Positions 41,702-51,409 are shown, counted from the stretch's first letter. The stretch: DNA of 64,000 nt from CAVQBP01 sp963848195 (GCA_963848195.1 CAWKCY010000020.1:310001-374000); one strand, 5' to 3'. Notes: generated by a model not told the origin, from the sequence alone. A program made the numbers and translations.

Positions 41702-42460
41702 ATGCGGCCCTATATTCTAGCTGAAAATCATTGGAAGGATATAAAAAATACTAAGATTGATCTTGTACTTCTTCCATGGGGAGCTACTGAAGCACATAAT
41801 TATCATCTCCCTTATAGTACTGATATAATTCAATCGGAACTTATTACTGCGGAAGGTGCCAGAATTGCTCACGAAAAAGGGGCAAAGATTATGGTTTTAC
41901 CAGCGGTTCCCTTCGGTGTTAATACCGGGCAAACTGATATAACATTGGATATAAATTTAAATCCCAGCACACAATCTTTAATTCTTAATGATATTATTGA
42001 AGTTCTTAATTCACAAGGGATATATAAATTTCTTATTGTGAATAGTCACGGAGGTAATAATTTTAAGCAGATGCTGAGGGAATTAGGGCTTAAATTTCCT
42101 AAGATGTTTTTATCCACATGTGATTGGTTCAAATCCGTTAGTAAAAAAGATTTCTTCGAAAATGATGGGGATCATGCCGATGAGATGGAAACAAGCTTAT
42201 TGCTCTACCTCGTACCTGATCTCGTCCTTCCTCTTGAAGAAGCAGGAGAAGGAAATGAAAAGAAAATTAAAATAAATGGGATACGTGAAGGATGGGCGTG
42301 GACTGAAAGGAAATGGTCATTGGTTACTGAAGATACGGGAATAGGCAACCCTGGAAAGGCGTCTAAAACAAAAGGTGAAGAATATTTCAAAGCAGTAACC
42401 GAAAAATTAGCTCAATTGTTTATTGAAGTGGCTAATGCCGACCTAGAAAATCTTTATTAG
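41702..42460 (+). CDS. Creatininase family protein
   Basis: 252 residues from the ATG at 41702 (AGGAGA upstream), preferred over a TTG at 41666. The metal-binding pattern of the creatininase/MftE group is visible: LPWGATEAHNYHLPYSTDI (Glu, His, Asp), then IVNSHGGNNFKQMLRELG and the late DGDHADEMETSLLLYLVPDL. Members are Zn/Mn amidohydrolases such as creatininase, formamide hydrolases and MftE. The substrate cannot be told here; a mycofactocin peptide is unlikely because no mft genes are nearby. Confidence 0.92.
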   Translation: MRPYILAENHWKDIKNTKIDLVLLPWGATEAHNYHLPYSTDIIQSELITAEGARIAHEKGAKIMVLPAVPFGVNTGQTDITLDINLNPSTQSLILNDIIEVLNSQGIYKFLIVNSHGGNNFKQMLRELGLKFPKMFLSTCDWFKSVSKKDFFENDGDHADEMETSLLLYLVPDLVLPLEEAGEGNEKKIKINGIREGWAWTERKWSLVTEDTGIGNPGKASKTKGEEYFKAVTEKLAQLFIEVANADLENLY

Positions 42461-42532
42461 CAGTGCTAATTTTTATTTTATATTATAAATACATTATCAA
42501 GAAAATTTACTCCAATATATTTGAGGAATTAA

Positions 42533-44038
42533 ATGAAAATTCGTTACATTTTATTTGTTATTATAACTTTAGTATCCATCAACTATGCAAATGTTCAGGG
42601 TGATGCACATCTCTCGATAACTAATTCTTCAAGTGAAATTATTATCGCTGCCCAACCGGAATTTCATAAATCATTTGGATTAGCTTTTCCTATAACGTAT
42701 ATATTGGGTTTACCAACCGGATCAGAAGAACTAAAAGTCTGGGAAAGGCACACAATTTCCGAAAATTGGATGAATTTAATAGAAAAAACTTCTCTTGATA
42801 CATTTAATGAAATTGAGGTTGTACGTTTTGATTATACAAACAATACTGCTTTCATATCTTGTGCTTTCAGTGGTATAAGTGATTCAATTTATATAAGGGT
42901 TACTGATAAAGATAACAACTTAATTTCGATTACTTATAAAGGAATTGCAAAATATTATGACAACCGGGAGGCTGCAGTAACAATTACTTTCGATGATTAT
43001 GCAGATTGGACCTCTTCCATGATCCCTCCTTTAATAAACTTATTCAGATCCTATGGATTATATATGACCGCTGGTGTTATAACATCAGCTCAAAATACAA
43101 CAAGTTCAACATGGCAACAGATTCAGCAGGAAGTTACAAAAGGGAATATTGAAATAGCTTCCCATAGCAGAAATCATCCGCCAACACCATATGGCCGAAC
43201 TGCAGTAAATGAAATTGAAGGTTCATATAAAGATATAATTGATAACCTGACACTCTCCCCTTTTTACAATATAAACGGCAGACAATATGTTTATACCTGG
43301 ATTGCGCCCTATGGGGATTATGATGAAATTGTAGATTCATTATTGGGAGAAGCCGGTTATTTAACGGCACGTTTATATAAAGACCTGCCCTTGGATGATC
43401 CAAGAGAATATATATACGGTGATTCAACTTTCAGCCTATGGGATATCAATAGAAATCATTTTGAACCGTTTTTTCCTTCGGTTGAATTAGGTGCACCATC
43501 ATGGGGAGGCGGTGATACAAGTATTATATCTCTTAATAGCCTTTTTGATACTATTGTTTCAAAAGGCGGAATTTATCATTTAATGTGGCATCCACAGGTA
43601 CTGTTTCCGGATATCAATAAAGATTACCTCAATAATCACCTTACTTATATAAGTGGTCACAAAAATATATGGTATGTTTGTTTAGGTAATCTTTATTTAT
43701 ACCACCTAATTCAAAGTCAAAATAGTGAGGAGGATGCTACTTCTGTTCTGGCAGATAATTCAACAAAAGGACCTGAAAATTTTAATCTTCTGCAGAACTA
43801 CCCGAATCCATTCAATCCGGCTACAAAGATTAAATTTGCAGTTTCCGAAAGAAATCATATAATAATAAAAGTATTTAATATTTTAGGAAAAGAAGTCTCG
43901 GAAATTGTAAATTCTGATTATGAACCTGGAAATTATGAAATCATATTTAACGGAGAAAACCTTTCCAGTGGTGTTTACTTCTGTAGAATGCAGGGAAGAA
44001 AATATAACAAGACAATAAAGTTGCTTCTTCAGAAATAA
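42533..44038 (+). CDS. Secreted polysaccharide deacetylase with T9SS C-terminal sorting domain
   Basis: 501 residues: signal peptide (ILFVIITLVSINYANVQG), an N-terminal beta domain, a NodB-type deacetylase domain (about 140-395), and a type A sorting domain. NodB motifs: AAVTITFDDYADW (metal aspartates) and NIEIASHSRNHPPTPYG (His pair, H-x3-H). The tail has LLQNYPNPFNPATKIKFAVS and FNILGKEVSEIVN, ending with a basic IKLLLQK. The enzyme class (CE4) removes N- or O-acetyl groups from chitin, peptidoglycan or xylan. Its product is likely exported and anchored or released by T9SS. Confidence 0.92.
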   Translation: MKIRYILFVIITLVSINYANVQGDAHLSITNSSSEIIIAAQPEFHKSFGLAFPITYILGLPTGSEELKVWERHTISENWMNLIEKTSLDTFNEIEVVRFDYTNNTAFISCAFSGISDSIYIRVTDKDNNLISITYKGIAKYYDNREAAVTITFDDYADWTSSMIPPLINLFRSYGLYMTAGVITSAQNTTSSTWQQIQQEVTKGNIEIASHSRNHPPTPYGRTAVNEIEGSYKDIIDNLTLSPFYNINGRQYVYTWIAPYGDYDEIVDSLLGEAGYLTARLYKDLPLDDPREYIYGDSTFSLWDINRNHFEPFFPSVELGAPSWGGGDTSIISLNSLFDTIVSKGGIYHLMWHPQVLFPDINKDYLNNHLTYISGHKNIWYVCLGNLYLYHLIQSQNSEEDATSVLADNSTKGPENFNLLQNYPNPFNPATKIKFAVSERNHIIIKVFNILGKEVSEIVNSDYEPGNYEIIFNGENLSSGVYFCRMQGRKYNKTIKLLLQK

Positions 44039-44058
44039 AATAATTTTTCATTTTTAGG

Positions 44059-44145
44059 CTCAACCCCCGGTTTTTAAAGAGAAAAATTTTTAGCCATACT
44101 AAACTATGGCTCAACCAGAGTTTGCTTTAAAAACCGGTAGTTGAG
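44059..44145. terminator. 87-bp nested hairpin between convergent genes
   Basis: Outer arms: CTCAAC plus CCGGTTTTTAAAG (44059-44079, two unpaired bases between them) against CTTTAAAAACCGG plus GTTGAG (44125-44145), a 19-bp interrupted stem. Inside is AGCCATA (44092-44098), loop CTAAAC, TATGGCT (44105-44111). The deacetylase gene and the 44198 gene converge on it, fitting a bidirectional terminator, but its complexity exceeds a simple one. Confidence 0.65.
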
Positions 44146-44197
44146 AGGGCTTCTTTTAAAGAAAAACGAATAATTTACAACCCTATACTTAGCAGAA

Positions 44198-45235
44198 TTA
44201 CTTAATTAGCTTAACCCCGTCTTTAATTGGAGATGAATTTAACAATCTGCTTATATTCGCACTCCATGTAGAATATATAACGCCCAGCATATTAGGATTA
44301 TCCTGTTCGAGTGAATATGTTAGGAATGCATTTGAGGCTACTCTGTTCCGCCAGGTTGTCGGCAGAACTTTAAATCCTTTTTTTAGAAACATGGGTATTG
44401 AAGGATATGTATCTCTTGTTTCATAATGCCAGTCACAAATAACAATATCTTTCGGTATCATATCAATTGCTGCAGCAGTACAATTCTCCGAAGATTCCCA
44501 TGCTCCATATTTATATTTGGTTCCGTCAATTAATCTATCCCCCCACATAAACATTTGCAACCCTCTTTTTTTAACAATATGATTATAAAGATCATTCACA
44601 GCTTGAGCAAATAATTTAGCCGGCCATATTTTATTTATATTCACCGCAAGAGAATCATTTAGCAGAAATACTTCATCCATTCCTACATGTATTCCATCTA
44701 CATCAAAAGCATCAATTAGTTCATCAATCAATGTATCAACTATTTCATAAACTTTTGGATTTGTCGGGTCCCATTCCCTGCAGTATATACTATCATTATT
44801 TGGATATGCGCCTGGAGTAATATCCAATTCCGGATATTTTGTCAGCAAAGGAAATGTCTCATGTGCCCATGATTGGTGCCCTAAACTTTGGAATTCAACT
44901 ATCAATCTTATATCATTATCCTTACATATCTTTGAAAACTTCCCTGCACCGTCCGTAGTAATATTCTTATTTCCCCTTCTTAATTCAGGATGAGATTTAA
45001 AATCAAAGCTGTAATCTACTTCCAGAAAAATAACATTAATCCCCATCTTTGCCAGCTGCGGGACAGCCATTCCTAATGTATCTAGAGCATCATCATCATT
45101 GTAATTAAGCAGATGTATAGCTACCCATTTTTCTCCTTCATCAGGGCCGGTTTTTGCGATTAGAGAGTTGAATGAATAAGATAAAAAATAAAATATTACA
45201 ACTAAAATAAAGTTTTTAATTTTCATAATAGGCAC
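44198..45235 (-). CDS. GH20-type hexosaminidase-like secreted protein (catalytic barrel only)
   Basis: 345 residues with an N-terminal signal (FILVVIFYFLSYSFNSLIAK). The GH20 barrel pattern appears as LAKMGINVIFLEVDYSFDF, FQSLGHQSWAHETFPLL and DVDGIHVGMDEVFLLND, the last matching the substrate-assisted Asp-Glu pair of hexosaminidases (usual HxGGDE). The later MFMWGDRLIDG matches the GH20 tryptophan region. It lacks the N-terminal alpha/beta domain and the C-terminal modules of its full-length neighbour. Substrate beta-N-acetylhexosaminides is inferred from the fold only. It is 35 bp after the 45271 gene. Confidence 0.7.
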   Translation of the reverse strand: MPIMKIKNFILVVIFYFLSYSFNSLIAKTGPDEGEKWVAIHLLNYNDDDALDTLGMAVPQLAKMGINVIFLEVDYSFDFKSHPELRRGNKNITTDGAGKFSKICKDNDIRLIVEFQSLGHQSWAHETFPLLTKYPELDITPGAYPNNDSIYCREWDPTNPKVYEIVDTLIDELIDAFDVDGIHVGMDEVFLLNDSLAVNINKIWPAKLFAQAVNDLYNHIVKKRGLQMFMWGDRLIDGTKYKYGAWESSENCTAAAIDMIPKDIVICDWHYETRDTYPSIPMFLKKGFKVLPTTWRNRVASNAFLTYSLEQDNPNMLGVIYSTWSANISRLLNSSPIKDGVKLIK

Positions 45236-45270
45236 CCTTTAATTAATAGTAAGTGGGAAGTTTTAATTAT

Positions 45271-47577
45271 TTATTCTACTACAACTTCATCTGTAAAAAG
45301 CCACGCTTTTTCTCCTCGTGCTTTATGCCATGAAGGGCAGTACCCGGTATTCTTTGCAAATATTTTTATAAACCTGGCATTCTTGCCTGCATGTAAAGAG
45401 ATCTCTCTTCTTTCGGTTTTCATATCCGGATTATTATTATTCACATCAATTTTATCTAGTAATTGATAATTAATTCCGTCGCTGCTTATAAAAAATTCTA
45501 CATATTGGGGTAAGAAGATATATGCATCCGTATTATTAAGAAACCCGCATGAAATACTCTTTATATACGTTAGTGTATCCATATCAATTACAGCGTCCAA
45601 ATCGTTTACCAGAAATCCTTTCCATTTACCATCCCCGTAACTGGAAGAACCTTTAATTCCATCTGTTAATCCGTACTCTCCCGCCGAATATTTATTCTCG
45701 AATGGATATCTGAATTGGACATCCCTGCCGAGAGCTTTGTGTATATAAAATATGTTGTCCGAGACCCGGTTTATTAATTCTCCGTTTTCAAAAGCTGCAG
45801 CTTTTATTTCTGTAGTTGAAGTTAATTCAATTGGTACTTTGTATTCTGCTGATGCTATCGTTGGATTGCTGCCATCAGAAGTATAATAAACTTTCGATGA
45901 ATTTATCTCATTATCCAGCTCAACTTTTAATCCTAAAGTATCTTTTATAAGCTGTGATTTTGTATAAACATCGAATACGCTTGGTGAGTAATCTATACCC
46001 GAGAATTTATATCTTTTTATATGAGAAATTATTCTTTGAGAAAAGTCTTCCCAATTCTTGAGCTCTTCCGGAGTCCATGCGGTCTCTGAAAGCGCAGCTA
46101 TTCTGGGGAAAAGTTGATACTCGGCTCTCGCATTTGTCGGCAGGTTCTCTGACCATAGACAGGCTTCAACACCAATAATATATTTCTGTTCATCTTCTGA
46201 CAATTGCTGCGGCACCGGATTATATGAATATACTTTCCTTAAAGGGAGGTAACTTCCAAAAGGATCCGGTTCATATTTGGGATTACCCTGGAAATAATTG
46301 AAGTACAAATATGTATTTGGAGCCATTACAACATCATGCTGCTGGCGTGCAGCATCGATTCCTCCCTCTTCACCGCGCCAGGACATTACTGCTGCATTTG
46401 GTGCGAGGCCCCCTTCCAGAATTTCATCCCATCCGATTACTTTTTTGCCTCTTGAGTTCAGAAATTTTTCAATCCTGTGAATGAAATAACTCTGCAGCTC
46501 ATCCTCATTCTTTAATCCTTCATCTTTCATTCTCTGCTGGCATTTAGGACATTCATGCCAGCGGTCTTTGGGACATTCATCTCCGCCAATATGGATATAT
46601 TCGGAAGGAAATAATTCTATTACTTCCGACAATACGTCCTCAAGAAATTGAAAAGTTTTTTCATTCCCTGCACAATATACATCTTTAAATATCCCCCAAT
46701 TTGTTCCAACTTCTATTGGCTTGCCGGTACATGATAGTTCCGGATATGCTGCTAAAGCTGCTGTTGAATGACCAGGCATCTCAATTTCAGGAACTACGGT
46801 TATATACCGGCTTTTTGCATATGCAACTATCTCTTTAATATCATCCTGAGAATAATATCCTCCGTATGGGATTCCATCCTCCAAGGTTCCCGTTCGATTA
46901 GAACCGATTTCAGTTAGTTTTGGATACTTTTTTATCTCTATTCTCCACCCCTGATCCTCAGTTAGATGGAAATGGAAAACATTTAATTTATACATAGCCA
47001 AATAATCAATATATTTCTCTATAAATTCCTTAGTAAAAAAATGCCTTCCCGTATCCAGATGCATCCCTCTCCATTTAAATTTAGGAGCATCTTGAATATA
47101 AAGATTGGGAATTGACCATGCAGTATTTTCACCGTACTTAGCTCCTAATTCATCTGATGGAAATAATTGCAAAAATGTCTGGACAGCATAAAACAGACCG
47201 TTTGGTGAGCATGCCGTAAGGATAGCACTATTATTTTTAATTACAACAGAATAACCTTCAATACCGAGCGAATCAGCACTATTATCTATTGATAAAACTA
47301 ACCTGTTTCCCGAAGATTTTGACATACTATCGGATAATGATAGTTTAATTCCAGTTAAACTATTTATCTTTTCAATAAGATATTCACAAATTTCCTTTGT
47401 CTCTGTAGTGTTGGGTTGAATAATGATTATAGTGTTTTTTGTAAAATTGTAACTACCTTCAATTAATTCTATTTTTTCCGGTTTTGGTATAACTGCAGTA
47501 ACTCCTTGAATTTGTTGAGGCAAACAACTAATTGAGCAGATGAAGAAAACTATGATTAATGTAAAATATATATGCAT
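45271..47577 (-). CDS. Beta-N-acetylhexosaminidase, GH20
   Basis: 768 residues: signal peptide (FIIVFFICSISCLPQQI-like), GH20b N-terminal domain (VIPKPEKIELIEGSYNF), GH20 barrel (about 170-510), then a beta-sandwich and an F5/8-like C-terminal domain with NARFIKIFAKNTGYCP. Catalytic Asp-Glu is in SEYIHIGGDECPKDRWHECP. Other barrel residues are FKWRGMHLDTGRHFF, FHLTEDQGWRIEIKKYPKL, VIGWDEILEGGLAPNAAVMS and EACLWSENL. It releases terminal GlcNAc or GalNAc from glycans in the periplasm or outside the cell. It is followed by the shorter GH20-like gene. Confidence 0.95.
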   Translation of the reverse strand: MHIYFTLIIVFFICSISCLPQQIQGVTAVIPKPEKIELIEGSYNFTKNTIIIIQPNTTETKEICEYLIEKINSLTGIKLSLSDSMSKSSGNRLVLSIDNSADSLGIEGYSVVIKNNSAILTACSPNGLFYAVQTFLQLFPSDELGAKYGENTAWSIPNLYIQDAPKFKWRGMHLDTGRHFFTKEFIEKYIDYLAMYKLNVFHFHLTEDQGWRIEIKKYPKLTEIGSNRTGTLEDGIPYGGYYSQDDIKEIVAYAKSRYITVVPEIEMPGHSTAALAAYPELSCTGKPIEVGTNWGIFKDVYCAGNEKTFQFLEDVLSEVIELFPSEYIHIGGDECPKDRWHECPKCQQRMKDEGLKNEDELQSYFIHRIEKFLNSRGKKVIGWDEILEGGLAPNAAVMSWRGEEGGIDAARQQHDVVMAPNTYLYFNYFQGNPKYEPDPFGSYLPLRKVYSYNPVPQQLSEDEQKYIIGVEACLWSENLPTNARAEYQLFPRIAALSETAWTPEELKNWEDFSQRIISHIKRYKFSGIDYSPSVFDVYTKSQLIKDTLGLKVELDNEINSSKVYYTSDGSNPTIASAEYKVPIELTSTTEIKAAAFENGELINRVSDNIFYIHKALGRDVQFRYPFENKYSAGEYGLTDGIKGSSSYGDGKWKGFLVNDLDAVIDMDTLTYIKSISCGFLNNTDAYIFLPQYVEFFISSDGINYQLLDKIDVNNNNPDMKTERREISLHAGKNARFIKIFAKNTGYCPSWHKARGEKAWLFTDEVVVE

Positions 47578-48050
47578 TGTTACCTCTTTTTAGAATTTTT
47601 GAAAAGTTCTTTCTTTCTCTGAAGGATCCCAATATTTTAAAGAGTATACCTAAAAATAATATAATTTCTTATCAACCTAAAAAATTGAACCATGAAATTT
47701 TAATTTCTTTGTTAGATTAACTAAATTTATTCTATAAAAATGAATTAATGTTTGTTTCAAATGCATATGAATACGGGGGAATTAATATTTCGAAAATGAA
47801 AAATCAGAACAGAGTTGTTTTTGTATTATCGATTATACTTGGAATTATGATTATTCTAATAAACTTCTTATATAATTAGTTTATTTACAATTATAAGTGC
47901 AGTTATGTTGTCAAAATTTATAAATAGTATAAAATTCTAATTGATCTGGTTAGAAATAAAGTAAAGCTTTGATTTAGAACAATTCGAACATAAAAGTTTA
48001 GTATTAAATTAAAATTGTTTTATAATTCTAAAAAACGATAATATTTTATT
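47578..48050. promoter_or_regulatory. Divergent GH20 / aldo-keto reductase intergenic region
   Basis: About 470 AT-rich bases carrying presumed promoters of both genes. The only frame with protein character is a 27-codon membrane peptide at 47796-47879, listed separately. No repeat family of this window occurs here. Confidence 0.4.
47796..47879 (+). CDS. Possible 27-residue single-helix membrane peptide
   Basis: ATG at 47796, a charged start (MKNQNR), one hydrophobic helix VVFVLSIILGIMIILINFLY, and TAG at 47877. A GGGGGAA lies 20-26 bp upstream, farther than an ideal ribosome site. Short hydrophobic frames arise easily in AT-rich DNA, so this is a candidate only. Confidence 0.25.
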   Translation: MKNQNRVVFVLSIILGIMIILINFLYN

Positions 48051-49031
48051 ATGAAATATAGAGAATTAAGCAATACGGGAGAAAAATTATCTGCAATAGG
48101 ATTGGGGTGCATGGGAATGAGCCAATCCTACGGTGAAAGAGATGATGATGAATCAATAGCCACTTTAAATCTGGCATTGGATCTGGGAATAAATTTTTGG
48201 GATACATCTGATTTTTATGGTCTTCACCATAATGAAGAATTAATTTCCAAGGTTTTATCTCCTAATCGTGATAAAGTTTTTATTGCTACTAAGTTCGGAA
48301 TTCGTAAAAAAAATGACGGAAATCTTTTTATTGATAATTCTCCCAAATATATTAGAGAAGCAGTTGAAGGAAGTTTAAAACGATTAAATGTCGATGTAAT
48401 AGATCTTTATTATGCCCATCGAATAAATCCTAAAGTACCTATTGAAGAAACAGTAAATGCTATGGCTAAATTGGTCACGGAAGGGAAAGTCCGATATTTA
48501 GGCTTATCCGAAGTATCTATATATACTTTGCGAAAGGCAAATAGAGTTCATCCGATTTCCGCCCTTCAATCTGAATATTCAGTTTTGACAAGGGATATTG
48601 AAAGACAAATTTTACCGGTCTGTAGAGGGTTAGAAGTTACTTTCGTACCTTTCAGCCCTATTGCGAGAGGCCTATTAACCAACACTGTAAATAAAGATAA
48701 CCTTCCTGCTGAAGATATGCGCCGTTCGCTTCCACGTTTTGATGATGAACATTGGGAAAATAATAAAAAGTTTGCTGAAGCGTTTGCAGATTTTGCCGCT
48801 CAAAAAAAATGTAAACCGGCCCAGTTAGCACTCGCTTGGGTTCTGGCTCAGGGTGATGATATAATACCAATACCGGGAACTAAACATAAGAAGTATCTTA
48901 AGGAAAATGCTAAAGCTGTAAACATAAATTTGAGTCTGGAAGATTTGGAAAACATTAATGACCTGATAAAACAATATCCAAATGTCGGTAATCGCTACAA
49001 TGAATCATTACAAAGACTGGTAAATAGATAA
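48051..49031 (+). CDS. Aldo/keto reductase
   Basis: 326-residue NADPH-dependent oxidoreductase of the aldo/keto superfamily. The catalytic tetrad is visible: Asp in NFWDTSDFYGLHHNEE, Tyr in the same segment, Lys in VFIATKFGI, and His in DLYYAHRINPKVPIEETV. The LGCMGMSQSYGER start and the IPIPGTKHKKYLKEN end resemble the AKR11/YghZ-like group. The substrate is unknown. It is divergent from the GH20 gene and followed by a small cysteine protein. Confidence 0.93.
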   Translation: MKYRELSNTGEKLSAIGLGCMGMSQSYGERDDDESIATLNLALDLGINFWDTSDFYGLHHNEELISKVLSPNRDKVFIATKFGIRKKNDGNLFIDNSPKYIREAVEGSLKRLNVDVIDLYYAHRINPKVPIEETVNAMAKLVTEGKVRYLGLSEVSIYTLRKANRVHPISALQSEYSVLTRDIERQILPVCRGLEVTFVPFSPIARGLLTNTVNKDNLPAEDMRRSLPRFDDEHWENNKKFAEAFADFAAQKKCKPAQLALAWVLAQGDDIIPIPGTKHKKYLKENAKAVNINLSLEDLENINDLIKQYPNVGNRYNESLQRLVNR

Positions 49032-49059
49032 TAAATTTAGTTCAATTAATAAATAGTAA

Positions 49060-49272
49060 ATGTTAAAGAAATCCCTGATATATGGTGGAATTGCTTTAGT
49101 TATAATAGTTGTCATCCCTGTGCTTATAAAAAATCATAGCCTCCTTAAGGAAGAGGATACTGATAGTGAACCTCAAACAAAAATTCAGTGCAAGGCTCTA
49201 ACTACTTCCGGAAATAGATGTAAAAGACAATCACTTCCCGAAAACGAATATTGCTGGCAGCATCAAAGTTAA
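49060..49272 (+). CDS. Small membrane-anchored Cys/His protein (DUF5763-like)
   Basis: 70 residues: one N-terminal transmembrane helix (ISLIYGGIALVIIVVIPVL-like, residues about 5-24), an acidic spacer, and the pattern CKALTTSGNRCKRQ...YCWQHQ. This C-x-A-T-x-G-x-x-C-x-R ... C-x-x-H arrangement matches the small domain seen in DUF5763-type proteins and could bind a metal ion. The role is unknown. It ends 10 bp before the convergent parvulin gene. Confidence 0.65.
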   Translation: MLKKSLIYGGIALVIIVVIPVLIKNHSLLKEEDTDSEPQTKIQCKALTTSGNRCKRQSLPENEYCWQHQS

Positions 49273-49282
49273 ATTAACCCAA

Positions 49283-51118
49283 TTATTGAGGAGCGGATTC
49301 AACTTTCGATTTGTATACATCATACCAGTCACCAAAAATTTGCTGGTATGGAAACGCATAGATCCTTCCCCCAAAACCAATCATCCTAATAGTAAATGTA
49401 TTAAACTGGGTTACATCAATAGAATTAAATATATCTGTATTTATTTTTAATCCATATTCTGCTGCAAGCCCGGCAACACGTTTTTTTAATCGTTTTCTCA
49501 ATTCAATTCCTTTTAATATTTCTATTAAATTGTCTTTAATATTCACAAAAGAAGTATCTATAGGTTTATTGGACTTTCGTTTATCAACTAATTTTATTAA
49601 TGCGTAACCATCATTAGTTTTGATAGGACCATATAAATCACCTACATTCATTTTATCGGCAGCTTTACCTATTTCTCCATGAGTTATTACAGGGAAATAT
49701 CCTAAATCTCCCCCTCTTTCTCTTAATGAATCTATTATAGAATATTTCTTCGAAATTTTCTCAAAAGACATTCCGTTATTTATTTCTTTAAGGGCTACTT
49801 CAATTTTATTAAGGCTGTCAACAAAAATCTCTTTTACATTAACTTCATTGGGATTATTTAAAATATTATTATTCTTTGTATAATACTCATATGCTTCGGC
49901 ATCTGAAATTGAAATTGAATCATAGATTATCTTTTCCAGCTTCTGTGAGAGATAATAATCCTCCCATATTTTCCTATCATTTTTCACTACAAAAAGATTT
50001 TCAATACCTTCATTATAAGCTGCACGTACCAGTAATTCGTATTCTATATAATCTTTTACATATTTATTTAATACCATTATCAATTTATCTATGTCTAATG
50101 TATCAATTTTAAATGAATTAAATTTCATTTGTGTTAAGAATTCTTTAACTGTTTCAGGATTCTTTTCAAATTTTATAAAAGGCTTATTTAATGCAATTTG
50201 ATCCAGTGAATTTATAATATCATCAAAATCATAAGAGTCTAAAATTATCAATGAATTATTATCTAATTTTTTTCTTTCCTTAATTTTAGTATCAATTAAT
50301 CTTGCTATTTCAAAGAAAGAATTTTTATCTACTTCAACTTTTTGCCTATGTAAAAAATTATAAAGGAAATCATTCTCAAGTTTATTCGTCTTCCGGTCTT
50401 CTATAATCTTTTTTAACTTAACTTTCATATTATCTGTATCAAAGACCGGGTTATCAATCGTTCTAATCAATTTAAATATATACCACCGCTTTACTGCTTT
50501 TAAGGGTTCAGTGAACTGACCTGGCTTCAGATTGTATATAGAGTCTTCAAGATTTTTTTCCAGGGTTCCGAAAGTAACAGTGCCAGGGGTTTTTTGTTCT
50601 TCATACTCAGGTCTTTTTTTAATCAGAGTATCAATTGGATATCCATTTTTTAATTCTTCATATAATTGTTTAATCTCCTTTTCATCTTCGGAATATACAT
50701 ATTTAACTATAAGCAATTTTGAATACCTTTTTTCTGCATTTTCCATATCGCCAGATGTAACTTTTACTTTATCGGATATTTTATTCCTGTAGTATGCATC
50801 CCTGACAAATAATCGCTCCATATAACTTAAAATATCTTCGATTTCCTTTGCAGTATCCAGACTCATCATTTTTGCTTTTTGAGCCAGGAGTTTCTCTGCG
50901 ATTAAGGTATATAAGAATTCTCTTTTAATTTGCAGAGTATCATCTTTTGGATTTTTAATAGGATGGGGGCTAAAATCAAATCTGTCTTTAAATTCTTCAG
51001 CAGTAATATTTTCACTCCCTGCACGTGCTACTACACGGTTATCATCTATTTCATTTTGCTGAGAAAAAAGGATTGAACTGAATGTAAGGAAAAATAAAAG
51101 TAAGAGAATTATTTTCAT
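49283..51118 (-). CDS. Periplasmic parvulin-type peptidyl-prolyl isomerase
   Basis: 611 residues with a signal peptide (LLLLFFLTFSSILFSQQN). An N-terminal SurA/PrsA-like chaperone region contains NITAEEFKDRFDFSP. One degenerate parvulin-like segment lies near residues 130-215. A well-formed PpiC domain near residues 430-540 has VNVKEIFVDSLNKIE, GMSFEKISKKYSIIDS, RGGDLGYFPVITHGEIGKAA and IKTNDGYALIKLVDKR. It probably folds outer-membrane or T9SS cargo proteins. Long for the family (SurA is about 430 residues), owing to its large helical middle. Confidence 0.85.
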   Translation of the reverse strand: MKIILLLLFFLTFSSILFSQQNEIDDNRVVARAGSENITAEEFKDRFDFSPHPIKNPKDDTLQIKREFLYTLIAEKLLAQKAKMMSLDTAKEIEDILSYMERLFVRDAYYRNKISDKVKVTSGDMENAEKRYSKLLIVKYVYSEDEKEIKQLYEELKNGYPIDTLIKKRPEYEEQKTPGTVTFGTLEKNLEDSIYNLKPGQFTEPLKAVKRWYIFKLIRTIDNPVFDTDNMKVKLKKIIEDRKTNKLENDFLYNFLHRQKVEVDKNSFFEIARLIDTKIKERKKLDNNSLIILDSYDFDDIINSLDQIALNKPFIKFEKNPETVKEFLTQMKFNSFKIDTLDIDKLIMVLNKYVKDYIEYELLVRAAYNEGIENLFVVKNDRKIWEDYYLSQKLEKIIYDSISISDAEAYEYYTKNNNILNNPNEVNVKEIFVDSLNKIEVALKEINNGMSFEKISKKYSIIDSLRERGGDLGYFPVITHGEIGKAADKMNVGDLYGPIKTNDGYALIKLVDKRKSNKPIDTSFVNIKDNLIEILKGIELRKRLKKRVAGLAAEYGLKINTDIFNSIDVTQFNTFTIRMIGFGGRIYAFPYQQIFGDWYDVYKSKVESAPQ

Positions 51119-51276
51119 AAAACAATATTAAAGTTCAGCAGATAAAGTTTCAAATAAAAAATTAATACCAATTTAGCTTCAATTCAATAAAGAATTATCT
51201 TGTTATACATACTAACTTAGATTACTCAAATATTATCCTTCTGAAATATATTTTTAAGCTAAGCTGCATAGATGTG

Positions 51277-51370
51277 AAGATGACATCTTAAAACAAAAAC
51301 ATTTTCCAGTTATATAAAAATAGAAAGTTCAGATAAAGACTTATTTTAGTAAGTAAAGATGTCATCTTTA
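51277..51370. repeat. Pair of AAGATG/CATCTT palindromes
   Basis: AAGATGACATCTT (51277-51289) and TAAAGATGTCATCTTTA (51354-51370, 8-1-8 palindrome). The inner 13 bases of the second are the exact reverse complement of the first. A third, imperfect copy is at 56695-56711. Confidence 0.75.
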
Positions 51371-51409
51371 GGATATTGATCCTGGTATAACTTTAGTTGT
51401 TAAAAAAAT

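Noticed and set aside
44198..45235. Barrel-only GH20-like gene as a truncated pseudogene of its neighbour
   Set aside because: It has its own signal peptide, a complete barrel, an intact Asp-Glu pair and no internal stop; it is too diverged to be a broken duplicate.
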